Assembly: GCA_945860225.1 (NCBI GenBank)
Contig: CAMAPT010000010.1
Span: 1-64,000, forward strand
Length of the DNA stretch: 64,000 nucleotides
Origin: Chitinophaga pinensis
GTDB lineage: Bacteria; Bacteroidota; Bacteroidia; B-17B0; Aurantibacillaceae
Reading direction: 5' to 3'
Below are positions 1-12,200 of the stretch, piece by piece; the first letter of the stretch is position 1; each line of letters opens with the position of its first letter. Made by a program: the position numbers and the translations under genes. The notes below the pieces were generated by a model. It saw nothing but the letters and a program-made list of their open reading frames with translations. It ran no database searches and was not told the origin of the DNA.

Positions 1-999
1 ATGTTTTTTTGATAATTTATCAAGTCTTGTTACTATTTCCGATAAAGATGCATTGTTTGTTAATGAGCCATTTTTTGAGTTATCATTCTCTGCACCTAAG
101 GTTTTGGGTATAGTACGATTTTGAGTTCCTAATTTTATTTGTTTTGGCGAGGTAAAAGCTATAGTAATTTCGTGTGTCCCATTTGCAATTGTATTAAAAG
201 CACTATTGTTAAAATTGTAACCATAGCCGATACATAAATTTTCTATATTTAAACCAAATGTTGCATTAAAAGCTTGGTTTGTTTGATAGCCGGCTTGTAG
301 CCAAAACTTATCTTTATAAATTCCTTTTATAAATATTGTACCTATGTTTTTGGTTACAGGAATATTTTGGTAACATATCCAAGGAGTAATTTTTAATTCT
401 TCATTAGCAATAATGGTATAAAAAATGGCCGTATTTATATAACTATTTAGTGGCTGATTGGTCGAAATAATGTGGGGCATAGAAAAACTTACGTCTAATT
501 TTTTATAGTTATATAAAAAACCTGTGCCTACGGCAAATTGATTTGTATTGTAATATGATTTGGTTAATGTTGGGTCTGATTGATCAAGAGATTGAAAGTT
601 GTCGATCCGATTAATTAAAAGGCTGTTCTTTAACAATCCGGCAGACAATCCAAAAGTAAATTTCATGTCATTTGAAATTTTTGCAAAATAGGCATAGGAT
701 AAATCTGCCTTTAAAACCTGAAAGGCGCCTCGAGTATCAGATATTATTTTGGTTCCTAGCGCTTGTTTTTTAGATATTTTGGAATGCATGCCGAATAGGT
801 AATTTTTATTGGCAAAAGCCACTCCTTTATTTTGTGTTTGCGCTCCTAATACAATATTTATTCCATCGTCTTTTCCTGAATAAGCAGGATTGATATTAAA
901 CATGTTGTTTACTTTAAATGAATAAAAATCATAGGATAATACTTGTGATTTTGCTCCTAAGGAAATAATGATTGCTATGATATATAATATGTTTTTCAT
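1..999 (-). CDS. PorP/SprF-family type IX secretion outer-membrane protein (partial, 3' end outside window)
   Basis: The open frame starts at the ATG at 999 and runs to the window edge without a stop (333 codons). The protein begins with a short signal peptide ending near the motif LGAKSQ, followed by the PorP/SprF hallmark NINPAYSG around residues 35-45 and alternating amphipathic strands of an outer-membrane barrel. A strand like the usual last one (HEITIAF) lies near residues 275-281, yet the frame continues for at least 50 more residues that are polar and helix-prone, so there may be a C-terminal extension. In Bacteroidota, SprF-type proteins are needed for export or surface attachment of partner proteins with type B sorting domains. 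The gene directly upstream, 21 bp away on the same strand, encodes such a protein, so the two are probably a cognate pair in one operon. Family assignment is firm; the partner is inferred. Confidence 0.85.
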   Translation of the reverse strand, partial: MKNILYIIAIIISLGAKSQVLSYDFYSFKVNNMFNINPAYSGKDDGINIVLGAQTQNKGVAFANKNYLFGMHSKISKKQALGTKIISDTRGAFQVLKADLSYAYFAKISNDMKFTFGLSAGLLKNSLLINRIDNFQSLDQSDPTLTKSYYNTNQFAVGTGFLYNYKKLDVSFSMPHIISTNQPLNSYINTAIFYTIIANEELKITPWICYQNIPVTKNIGTIFIKGIYKDKFWLQAGYQTNQAFNATFGLNIENLCIGYGYNFNNSAFNTIANGTHEITIAFTSPKQIKLGTQNRTIPKTLGAENDNSKNGSLTNNASLSEIVTRLDKLSKKH

Positions 1000-1020
1000 C
1001 TGCACGTTTCTTTTTTAGTT

Positions 1021-3186
1021 TTAGTTTACGATGGTAATGTTCCCTTTATAAGTTATTTTTCCATTTTTAAACACATAATAATAATTGCCGGTTGGTAATG
1101 GATTTTCATTTAATTTACCATCAAACTCGTTGTTATAATTATTAGGAACTTCGTAAATAATTTGGCCAAACTGATCAAAAATTTGTAAGGAAAAATCTTT
1201 ATAAATATCAACGTTTTCTATTTTCCAAAAATCATTTTTAGTATCCCCATTTGGAGATATATAGTTAGTAGATGGCAATGGTATTGTGTTTCCTGGAATA
1301 TCTGTGACTGCTATATCAAACGCTTTTTCCAAACTTAACCCTTCTAAATCGGTAGATTTAACTCTGATATGGTACACTGTTTTTACATCATAATTTGTTT
1401 TTGTTGTAATAACCAAATTATCTTCTTTAATTTTAAATTCTGAATTGTCTTCATTTCCTGTACCTGCAACTAGTGAATATGTAAAAGTATCCGGAAAATC
1501 ATTGTCAATAGTTTTTAGTTTACTGACGTAAGTCATTGGGTCATTATCTTCAATTACGTTTGTGGTGTCGATAATAATATTTAGGGGAGCCTCATTTTTA
1601 TTGTATACTTTAATATGAAAAATTTTATCAACGGATAGTCCTCCGTTGTCTGTTGATTTTATCCGTAAACTGTAAGTTTGCCCAGTATAGGTATAACTAA
1701 GGTTTGATTGTAATTGATTACCTGAAATAACAAATAAATTATTATCTGTATCGCCTGTTCCTGAAGTTAAAGAATAACTATGTGTTGCTCCGGCGTCTTC
1801 GTCGGTGGTTGAAAATTTACCGATTGAAGTATTTACTGGAGACAATTCCTGAACGCTATCAGTTGATAATGCAATATTTGTTGGAGTATCATTTACATCA
1901 TTTACTACAATGGTAAATGTTTTGACGTAATAGGCAGCAAAGGGGTCTGTAGCTCTTACATTAATATATAACGTATCTTTCTGCTCAAAATTATAAGATG
2001 CATTTGTGTTTAACATGTTTCCAATAATGTTTACGCTTGCACTGTCAAGTCCTGATTCTACAGTTAAAGTATGGGTGTCGGCTAAATCATTATCTATTAC
2101 GGTTAATGTTCCTATAGGTGTAGAATTATTTAAATTTTCATCAATATTAAATTTGTTGATTAATATATCATTTGGAGCATCATTCACATTTGAAACATTT
2201 ACAGTAAATGTTTTTTCAATGAACAAGTTTCCTAAATCAGTGGTTCGAGCTCTGATAAAATAAATAGGTTGCTTTGTATAATCTAACGTATATAAATTAT
2301 ATAGTGTATCGTGTTGAATATAAAATTGAGAATTGTCTGTACTTCCAACTCCTGATACTAAACTATAAGTATGAGAATCATTTAAATCCGGATCTATAGT
2401 AGAAAATTCACCCATAAAACTTCCTGTTTGCTGATGGTCACTGATAAATGGCGAACTCAGTTTTAATACGGTTGGCGCATCATTACCATCAATAATGGTT
2501 ATTGTAAATGTTTCAAGGTAGGAGCAACCTCCATTATCATCTACTTTTAATTCAATTATTTTTATAGAATCAGTTTCATAATCAAAATTTGTATTTACTA
2601 CCAATTGATTTCCGATGATAGAAAATTGTGTGTTTTCAGTTTGTCCGACTGTTAGTGAATAATTAAATAATGTTCCGGCGTCTTGGTCAATTGCTGATAA
2701 CACACCTATCGGTGTATTTAATGCTGAATTTTCAATTATACTATTATTACTGATACTGATGTCAGTAGGTACATGATTCGTGTATAAAATAACCGGACTA
2801 GCTAGCGTACCTTTTTGACTTCCTTGACTAAAAATAGTTGAATCTAAAATTTGCAAAACCGTATTGGTTGATGCTTTGTAAATTTGAAATTTTACTTTTT
2901 CTCCGCTTATCGAATTACTTTTGATAGTTAATAACCCTAATTTGTCTGGCCCTACTATTGTTCGCGTTTTTACAACTCCTCTACATTCTGTTCCTACAAA
3001 TGCGGCAATGTAATTACTAGTGTCAGCTAAATCCACGCATGCTTCATTGGCTTTACATGTCATTGTCATTTGGTACTGATACGTTGCCGGATTTATAGTC
3101 CACGTAACTGGTACTTGGGCAATACATAACTTAGTAAATTGCAATAAAACTAAAATTAGCATTAAATATTTTGTTTTCTTCATCAT
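1021..3186 (-). CDS. Secreted cadherin-like repeat protein with type B (gliding-motility-associated) C-terminal sorting domain
   Basis: 721 residues. A signal peptide (about 1-23, ending CIAQ) is followed by a domain starting VTWTINPATYQYQM (about 26-135), then five repeats of about 100 residues, each closing with a D-x-NDAP-like linker and holding acidic D-x-D turns and HTYSLVSG-type strands, as in cadherin-like calcium-binding repeats (about 138-632). The last 80 residues start YISPNGDTKNDFW and continue through LQIFDQFG and the GNYYYVFKNG strand, which is the type B sorting domain recognised by type IX secretion. The likely role is a calcium-stabilised surface or adhesive protein. The downstream PorP/SprF gene fits as its export partner. 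The first domain also occurs twice in the neighbouring 3,166-residue protein. Two consecutive ATG codons (3186, 3183) are equally possible starts. The ligand is unknown. Confidence 0.88.
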   Translation of the reverse strand: MMKKTKYLMLILVLLQFTKLCIAQVPVTWTINPATYQYQMTMTCKANEACVDLADTSNYIAAFVGTECRGVVKTRTIVGPDKLGLLTIKSNSISGEKVKFQIYKASTNTVLQILDSTIFSQGSQKGTLASPVILYTNHVPTDISISNNSIIENSALNTPIGVLSAIDQDAGTLFNYSLTVGQTENTQFSIIGNQLVVNTNFDYETDSIKIIELKVDDNGGCSYLETFTITIIDGNDAPTVLKLSSPFISDHQQTGSFMGEFSTIDPDLNDSHTYSLVSGVGSTDNSQFYIQHDTLYNLYTLDYTKQPIYFIRARTTDLGNLFIEKTFTVNVSNVNDAPNDILINKFNIDENLNNSTPIGTLTVIDNDLADTHTLTVESGLDSASVNIIGNMLNTNASYNFEQKDTLYINVRATDPFAAYYVKTFTIVVNDVNDTPTNIALSTDSVQELSPVNTSIGKFSTTDEDAGATHSYSLTSGTGDTDNNLFVISGNQLQSNLSYTYTGQTYSLRIKSTDNGGLSVDKIFHIKVYNKNEAPLNIIIDTTNVIEDNDPMTYVSKLKTIDNDFPDTFTYSLVAGTGNEDNSEFKIKEDNLVITTKTNYDVKTVYHIRVKSTDLEGLSLEKAFDIAVTDIPGNTIPLPSTNYISPNGDTKNDFWKIENVDIYKDFSLQIFDQFGQIIYEVPNNYNNEFDGKLNENPLPTGNYYYVFKNGKITYKGNITIVN

Positions 3187-3207
3187 ACTAGATTGTAAAT
3201 TTTAATT

Positions 3208-3235
3208 AAGGGTTTCTTCTTAACAAGAAACCCTT
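3208..3235 (-). terminator. Hairpin between the type A giant gene and the type B gene
   Basis: Perfect 11-bp inverted repeat, AAGGGTTTCTT and AAGAAACCCTT, with a 6-base loop, in the 63-bp gap between two minus-strand genes. The minus-strand tail (AATTAAAATT) is not a clean run of T, so it may be an attenuating terminator or an mRNA-stabilising hairpin. Confidence 0.55.
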
Positions 3236-3249
3236 TTACACTGAAAAAA

Positions 3250-6200
3250 TTAGTTGGTCTTAACTACTTTTAATTGTTGATTTATATCTCCGGATATCCT
3301 CAAGTAATACATGCCTGACGCTAAATTTTGGTTTTCGTCTAGTTCTATGACTTGTTCTTTTTTATCTTTAATAGTACACGAATAAATGACTTTACCCAAT
3401 ACATCAATTAATTGAATTTTAGCGGAAATACCTTTGCCAAAACTTAACGTTAAATTATTGCTAAATGGATTTGGATACACGCTTAAGTTGGCAGAATTAG
3501 ATATGTTTGTTACTGTTGTTATATTGCTGGTAACCTTACAAGAAACCGAGTCCGATACAGAACTTAAAATCGGTTTTGATGGTAATCCGGCCAGCGCATT
3601 TGTTGTAAATGTTATACTACTGCTTGTATTTAAAACAGAACCGCTCGCTGCGTTAAAGTATTTTAAGTTTAACCTATCTCCATCTGTATTACTATAAAGT
3701 GTTAAGTAATAATTATATGTTTGGGTTTTCGCATTTTTAATTGGATAAGCATAACCTCTCATAGTTTGGTTAGCATCAAATGCTCCTAATAATACATTTC
3801 CCTGTTCTAATACTTCATTACAAAAATTGCTCGAAATAATGGCCGACATACTATAGTCATAAAATTCAGGATTAAATGGGAAAACGGTTTGATCAGAACT
3901 TACGATTAGTCCATCTGATAGCTTTTTGTTATAAGATGATAACGGATAGCTAAAAGAACTATTTGTCGATGATTTCAGCATATAACCCATAGCAGGTTTC
4001 ATGTGAGTTAAGCTTCCTGTCCATCCGGTTAAATTATCATAGTAGGCAAATTCATATTGACTCTTTAGCAAATCACCTGTTTTAGCATTATAATTTCCTA
4101 ACGCTTCCTCTATTTTAGTGTTTTTTGTAGATATATAACCAATCCAATTCCAACCTGGTTGAACGTTAATTGCCGCCATAGGAACATTAGGTGAAATGCG
4201 AGTTCCGATATGTATTAAAGTATCTGAGCTAGCTGATTTAATTTTATAAGATTGATTATTGAAAAATCCTGCACCTTGAGAAATGTTTCCTAACCAGTTT
4301 AACTTACTATCATATTGATCAAAGCTTGAATTGCTCAATACAATATTTCCTGTCGTTGAATTTAAATTATTTAGTAATAAATTACTGCTTGCTAAATTAC
4401 TGCTTCTTAAGGGTAATGAAAACCAAGTCCAACCATTGTTTAAAGGTATTTTAATTTCAATTTCAGTATTGGCAATAAAAGTGATCGGATTTGTTACTGT
4501 TCCAATGACTTCATTTTCTACAAACATTAGGTTAGGAGCTACTTTTACAAATGTTAGTCCACTTGCCGCGTCATAAATGTTAAATTGAATAGAGTCTCCG
4601 GTTATTTTATTACTATAAACGTTTAAGAAAACCTCATATCTATCATAAGCCTTTAGATATTCTAAATTTGCCACTCCGCATAAAACGCCATTACTAAATG
4701 CAGCAATTTTATTTTCTAGGTTTGTAGCAATTACATTATCAATTTTTAGTTGTCCAAAAATATTCATCGAGTACTGGAAGTTAGAAGGATTAACTTCCCA
4801 AGTTGGAGATACTCCTTTCACTTTTAAATTTATTTGCAAAATTTCGGCGTATTTAAAATCAGTGGTGACGCTTATGTTTGCACTATAATCTCCAATAGTG
4901 CTACCGGCAGGAATAGTCAATACAATATTTTGAACACTGTTAGGCGCAATTACACCGCTTGTTATATTGGCTTTCATCCAACTTGGTAAACCATCAATAG
5001 TAAAAGCTTTTAATGCTCCACCAGTATTTATAATTGGAGCTATAAAGGTAATTACACTATCAACCGTTTTTTCAAAATCAAATTGGTCATCTTGCCATTT
5101 AACTTGGTTTTTGTTCACATAAGCAATCCACGTTTTTGGCGACTGCATTTTGTTACCATGCAAATCATACGCGTTTTTCACAGTTACATCTAAGGTTACG
5201 TTTTCCAATAATTCTGGAGCTGTTGTAGGCGTTAAAATAATTTTATCGTTATTTAATAACCATGTATAATTAACCGATTGAATAGGGCGTGGCAATTTGA
5301 TTGTAGGGGTTTGAACACTTGTAGAGATGCCATTTTGCGCATTAACGGTTAAAGTATTTGCCGATTGATTGTTAAATGTAGCAGTTAACGAGGGGGTACC
5401 CATAACAGTAGCATAATGTTCAAATGGTAAGAACGCTTGTAAACCGTATTCATCTCCTAATAGTCTGTTTTGTTTGTCTCGTTTTAATTGCTCTGCTTTT
5501 CGGGCGGTATTCCATAATCTAAACTCATCTATTTTTCCATTAAAATAATTATCATAGTTAGTTATAGTACCTGTTTGATAACCGCGAGCACCTAAATACA
5601 TGTATGCTCCTGATAAATTATTAAATGTTAGACCTTGAATTGAGTTCTGTAAATTACCATCTATATATGATGATAAATTGCCATTTCTATTCATGGTTAA
5701 TGCAAAATGATGCCAGTTTCCATCAAAATGATTGGCGTTTGTTGCTACAAAATCTTTTCCTTGATGATAAACGTGTATCAAGCCACCGGCATCTTTTTGA
5801 ATATTCCAAGAGTCTAATGAATCAGCCCCTAATCCATCTCCTTTGCCATTTGCAAATAAGGTGGCTACTCCACTTTGTGTCGAGTTAAACCAAAACTCTA
5901 GTGTAAAGTCCATTTCTTTGGTGATGGCAATATTGCCGGATGATACCTGAATGTTATCATCAATGCCATCAAATTGAGCCGAATATCCATTAGGGTTTAC
6001 TTCCCAAGTAGCACCATAAATATCGGCATTTCTGTTTCTGATGTCATCTTTCGCTACTTTACCATCAGCTTCATCCATTTTCCAGTTATACATTAAACCT
6101 GATTGATTGCGGTTTAATACTTTGTTCATGGTAACCGTTATTTCCGAAGATTTTCTGACATCATTCCATAATCTTATTTCATGTAAATTACCATTTAAGA

Positions 6201-9200
6201 AATTGGTATTACTTGGTAAAGCTTTACCAAATGCTAATTTACCTGTGCCCATATAATCCGCTGCAAAATTATTATTGGTTCCAACTGAAGAGCCATCAAC
6301 ATATAGAATGGCATCGGTATTTTCATAATCATATACCACCGTATAGTGGTGCCAGTCGGTAGGCGATGGAACAGCATTAGTGGATACGGCTGTTTGGGTA
6401 CCTAAATTGAAAATCAAATTATTTGAATTATCAAATTCAATGGTCATTTTTTGAACCGGATCTGTTCCTTGACTAATAATAGTTTGATTGTAACCAGCTG
6501 CATTTAATTTTGCCCAAAACTCAATTGTAAAACTGCGTTTTTGTAAACTAACTCCGCCGGTAACTTCTGCATAATCTGCCACGCCATCAAAGTTTAAGCT
6601 TTCTGCATGGCGGATATTGCTACCGTTTAAAACTCCTCTAATATCAAAGTTTGAGTTTGATAAGCTACTTAAATCTATTGGTTCATTAAACTGAATGGAG
6701 ATATCGTCATTAGGATCTAAAATACCATCGCCTGGGGTTGGTGTTCCAAAAGGTGCCGGATTTACACGATCCATAACACCTGCTAATACCGGAGAATAAA
6801 CTGTTGCGTAACTTCCGTCTTTATTATAACAATAAGAAACGGCTCTTATTTCGTAATTGCCATCAGGGTAGGATTGAGGTGTTACTGTCCATTGATATTG
6901 GGTGTATACCTGATTAGTTGGTATAATACTTTGTGTAGCATTTGGTACTTTGTAAAAATCTTTTATTTCTAACCAACTGCTCGTGTTTCCGGGCTTAATT
7001 TCATAGCCTATTTTTTCAAAACCAAAATTTGGATGTAAACTATTTGTTAATGTACTTGTATTGGCAGCAACACCATAATTGTAGTTGTAATTATCAATGA
7101 CCACATTAGCAATATTATTGTTTGAGTTATTTACAATAAAATTATCGGTTGGTGCTGAGATTGAAATCTCTGTACAAGTTGGAATAAAATGTACACTCAC
7201 ATATGCTGTATCTGCTATATCTTCGCTGCAAGCTGAACTGAATATCACCATTAAACTATCATAATTTATCTCTATTGGACCACGTTCAATAGTTAATGTT
7301 TTTACAACAGATCCTCCTGATGGAATATTGAAAATTGAGTTTGCATTTTGTCCATCAATTTTTAGTACAGCTCCATTCGGATTACTTTGACTAGCAATAC
7401 GTACTTGTAAATCAATATCATTATTAATGGTTAATGGACTTTGATTAGTTAATACCAATTGATAAACTGCCGCTTGATTTGATGGAATATTTAATTGATT
7501 AGAAGGTGTAATGGCAATGTTTGGCATTTCTCGTTGAACCGTGGCATTAGCAATATTAGCAAATCCTGCTTCATTATATGTATGTGAACTAATATAAGCT
7601 TTGGGATTTGCCGGATTATAGTAATGACAAACTACGGCATCTTCATATGGACACATCGTTTGTCCACCGCGAGTCACAAATATATTCCCTGTTCCTTCTG
7701 GAGATTTATACACATCTATACTCATGATATCCCCAGGATCACCATCTGTTAAAGTATATTCAAAGGTATTAGTAAGGTTTGTACTATTACTTGTTGAGCC
7801 ACCTTCTGTTTGATGAAATGATATGCTTGGTTTTACAAGAACCCCGGCCCCTGCAACGCTTCCACCAAATTGGCCTGCAATATCTTCATTAATTTGTAAT
7901 TCCCAATCTGACGATGAACTTGTTTCGTTATCGGTTTGGTAAACATTATTGACGATAGCTGATCCCAATGTGAAATTATCAATCAACACTCCTCCTGTGT
8001 TATTTACGCAGGCTAACTTCTCTCGCTCATTTTGTGCTAGCGCTTGTTTCCACAAGGCTATTTGAGTATTCAATATCCTTACGGTGTCTTTATTTACTAA
8101 ATTAGAATAGCCTTTAAATTTATAGGATTGCCCTAAACTATCTACAGGATCGTAAACCGCTGGTGTGGTAGAAGTAGCCAAGGAACCCCATAATGGATCA
8201 TCGTTATTAGAACCAAAATTTGGATGAGTTGGCGCAAGCGTAGTGGAATATTTCCCAGGGCTATTTAATAATAAGGTATTTCTAATCGCCACTAATTGAG
8301 GGATTACTGTGTTTTCAATCTCATCTTGCGTATAAGAGAAACGAGTTCTTACATTATCAGGAGCTACTGCATAGCCTAGCTTTAATGCTAATTGTTTTGC
8401 GTTTACCGTAGGACCAAAACACGTATTGCATCCTGCAGTTGAAACCTCAATATTAGCTGTCGGACCAACTAACCAATTTCGTGAACGGCCAATAAAAATG
8501 TCGGCAGGAGCTCCTACATAATCCCCATCATCGCGTGTAGATACCGAATTGGCAGAGGTAATCACTTCCGTTATTGATGATCCTTCGTTTGAACTAATAT
8601 TTGTACTTAATCCTAAGCTAATAGAATTTTCGATTGCTACTTCAGTTGCAAAACCAACTCCAACTACGGCTTTACTTCCTAAAAATATATCGGTACTAAT
8701 ACCAATATCTTTAGAATCACCGTTGCTTAATGAGGTTGATTTTGTAACCGTACTGCCTGATGTCCATTTAGATGAACTGCCAGATCCTGGTGGGTCACGT
8801 AAAATAAAATCAACTTTTTCAGGGCCTTGAGTTGAGATACCAGTGCCTGTAATGCGCTTACCAATAACTAAAGCATGAAATGGTGTTTGATTTGCATTAG
8901 GTAACCACGGCACTGAGGCTGCACCATCGGGAACAACCACTACTTGAATATTTTTTGTATAATCTAAATCTGATGACGGAGTAGTGGCTGCAATATTTGG
9001 TGAGCCACAAATAAAAGAATACGTACCAACTCCATTTTGAAAACTAAAAGCAGAATTTGGATCAATACCATCTACTAAATCGTTTGTTACTAAAATATTA
9101 CCACTTAATAAAACAGTGTCTCTAATTGGAGTTGATGGCATATCAGAATTTGTATATATTTCGTTAGCAGTTATTTTTGATTTATAGGTTTTGTTTTGCG

Positions 9201-12200
9201 TAAACACCGGCCAGTTTAATGGGCCCCATTTATATGTTCCGGTATTACCAACGGTTGGCTTAATATTGATTTTTGTATTACCAATTTTTAACGAATCGTC
9301 CCCAATAAACTTTGAACCATCTAACATCGTCATATCAATTTTTGGAGCAGAACGATAAACCATGTCTAAACGTTTGTTGAATTTTATTGAGTCGATCCTT
9401 AACACTCCTCCATTACTATCAAATAAGGTATCGATAACTGTTGTTTTTAAAATCGAACTCGTTAAATCAATCAGTTGATTAGTGTTTGAAAGTTTTGTTT
9501 TACTAATGGTTACTGAATTGGTAATGACATAAGCATCTACAATTTTATAAGCTAACGGAGGTATGTTAAATTCATACTCACCTGTAAGTGAATTTGTTGT
9601 AACAGCAGCTGTATAACATGGTGTGCCAACAATAGGTGAAGCTAAAATAATTTTAGCATTCCCAATATTGTTTTTAGAACGACCCATGCCTGGTGCTTTG
9701 TTAGCTTCAACCGTGCCGCCTACAACACGCCCTACTATTTTTAGTCTAGTACTATCAATAAACTGTACCGGTGGAAGTGTTGCTTGGAAATCGTGTACCC
9801 CGGTTGGAGGATAAAAACCTAATTCCATAGTATGACCATATTTTTCGACGGATATAAAGTGTTTTCCTATTGGCACACTAATAGAAAAAGTCCCTTTAGC
9901 ATCTGTTAATACTTGGGTTCCGTATTGTACTACCGGATAACCATCAATTTTGACAGTGGCGCCAGGCACTGGGCACGAAGTGTTTTTATAGAGTAATTCG
10001 CCTGTAAACGGAAAAGAGGAATTATCTGTAAAATCTTGGTTGTTGTATACATAGGATGCATCACCAACATAAACTACCCTCGAATTTGGAGAGAATGAAT
10101 GTGTGCCAAAGGAAGGAACAATATTGAAGTTTTCTCCTAAACCTGCATAACGAATCCCGGTTACGTTATAATTACCAAATTCATCAGTCACTCCAAAATA
10201 GCCTAATTGGGCATTACTTGGAATATCTGAACTTGATGTAACCGAACCAGACATAACTCCATGATTTTCATTGAATGTATTGGCTATTTTCGATACATCG
10301 TAAGCATAACTTCCCATTCCTTCGTCAAAATGTAAATTGCATTTAAAACCAAATTCATTACCATTTAAAATTCTATTTTGTTCTTTGCTTATAACCGAAT
10401 CAGTCGCAGCTTTGCCAATTAAACGAAATTCGTCTAATAAAAATTTGGAGGAAGCATTTCCAATGATCAAATGATTAGAATTGTCGTCAATGTTTCCTAT
10501 GGCAACTGTTGAAGCTGTTAAAATGCCATTTGCAAATAATTTAAATACACTACCATTGTAAATCATTGAAACGTGATTCCATTGATTAGTTGGTAATGAA
10601 ACGGAAGGTATACTTATTGTTTTAGCTACACCTCCGGTAAATATTTTTGCTTGATAATTAGTGCCTGAAAGAGCGAATTCAAACGAATTTGTTTTTTTGA
10701 TAAAGGTTCCTGAAACATTTACTGGTTTATACCAAAACTCTAAACGTAATTCGTTCCCTGGTTCTAATTTTAAATTATCAGAAATGGTTAAATTAGAGTT
10801 GGTATTAAATAATAACGAATTACCTGTTAAGGCGCCACTTTGTTGTACTAATACTTTTGTTCCACCAACAGCAACGCCTCCGGCATATTCAATATGGCCA
10901 CTTACTAAACCGGCCGGACTTCTAAATCCTATATCAGAAGACGTATTTGTTGAAATTTCGTTACTTAAGCAATTTTTAATACCAACGATGGTATATCTGT
11001 AAAATATACGTGCGTCCGCAGTATTATCAATATAAAAAGCACTAACGCCTGGCAAAGAAGCAATTTGAACTGAATCTTTAGAAGTATTTAACTCTTTACG
11101 GTAAATTTTAAATAAATCAACATTACTGATGTTATTATTACTCCATGATAATTCAACTCTATTGCCAAAATATCCCTTGGATGCATTCAGTTTTTTTGTA
11201 ACTGTAAATGTTCCATTTAAATCGGGTGGGGGTAAAATACCTGTTGCGTAAGTCAATGAACGTAACCCACTTAATACACAGCCAGAATATACTTTTACAT
11301 AATATTTGTAGCTCCTACAAGCGGCTACGTTATTGTCAACATAAGATGTGGTATTCGGATTAACATCAAAAAATACTGAGTTTCCTAAATCATCTTGACG
11401 TTCAATTTGAAATTTTGTTTCGTTAGTTGAATTATCAGTCCATCTAATTGTATTTTCAGCCGTTAAAGTGTTTTGAGTTAAGGCTACTGCTATTGGTATT
11501 GCCGGGTCTGATGGTGATAAACCATACGTCGAGGCGACAGCAGATTCGTTATTGCAATTATTGCGAGCTGTTAATTGATAATAATAAGTTACACCTCTTG
11601 TTAAGGAAGAATGTGTATACTGCCTTGCTGTATTAGCAATAATAGGAAGTTGAGTAAAAGGGCCAGTTGGACTTGTTCCATATCGTAATATAAAATCTTT
11701 AGGCGTTTCTGTAGATGTCCAACTCCAATTTAAATTTATTTCTCCTGTACAATTATCTGTAGTGGCCGCAAAACTAATTGGTTGAGGCGGCAATGGTTTG
11801 ACATTACCCGAAACTGCAGCAGAAAACTGACTTGGGATAAATTGATAAGCATTTTTATTCCAAAATATTTGTTTAATTTTATAACTATAAGTTGTTCCTA
11901 AAACTGCTGTATTATCTGTATACGTAGTCGCATCCCCTGCTACTTGAGCTATTGGTGTTCCATCTCTGAAAATTAAGTTTGAATACTGAAACGTAGCGCA
12001 TCCGCTAACATTACTTTCCCAGGTTTGAGTTGGATTTAACCAATCTAATTTTATTTGGCCACATAAATTGTTGGTCGCTGTTAAATTATTAGGGCTTGAT
12101 ATTGTTTGTATCTCGCCAGCTGGTGAGCTCGTATTAAAAGTAAAATCCGTTGTTGTTGCTGTATTCTGATAGTTTTGATATATTCTAATTTTCACTTGTC

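Noticed and set aside
10661-11002. 113-codon antisense frame in the giant type A gene
   Set aside because: A shadow of the coding strand; no signal, domain or promoter.
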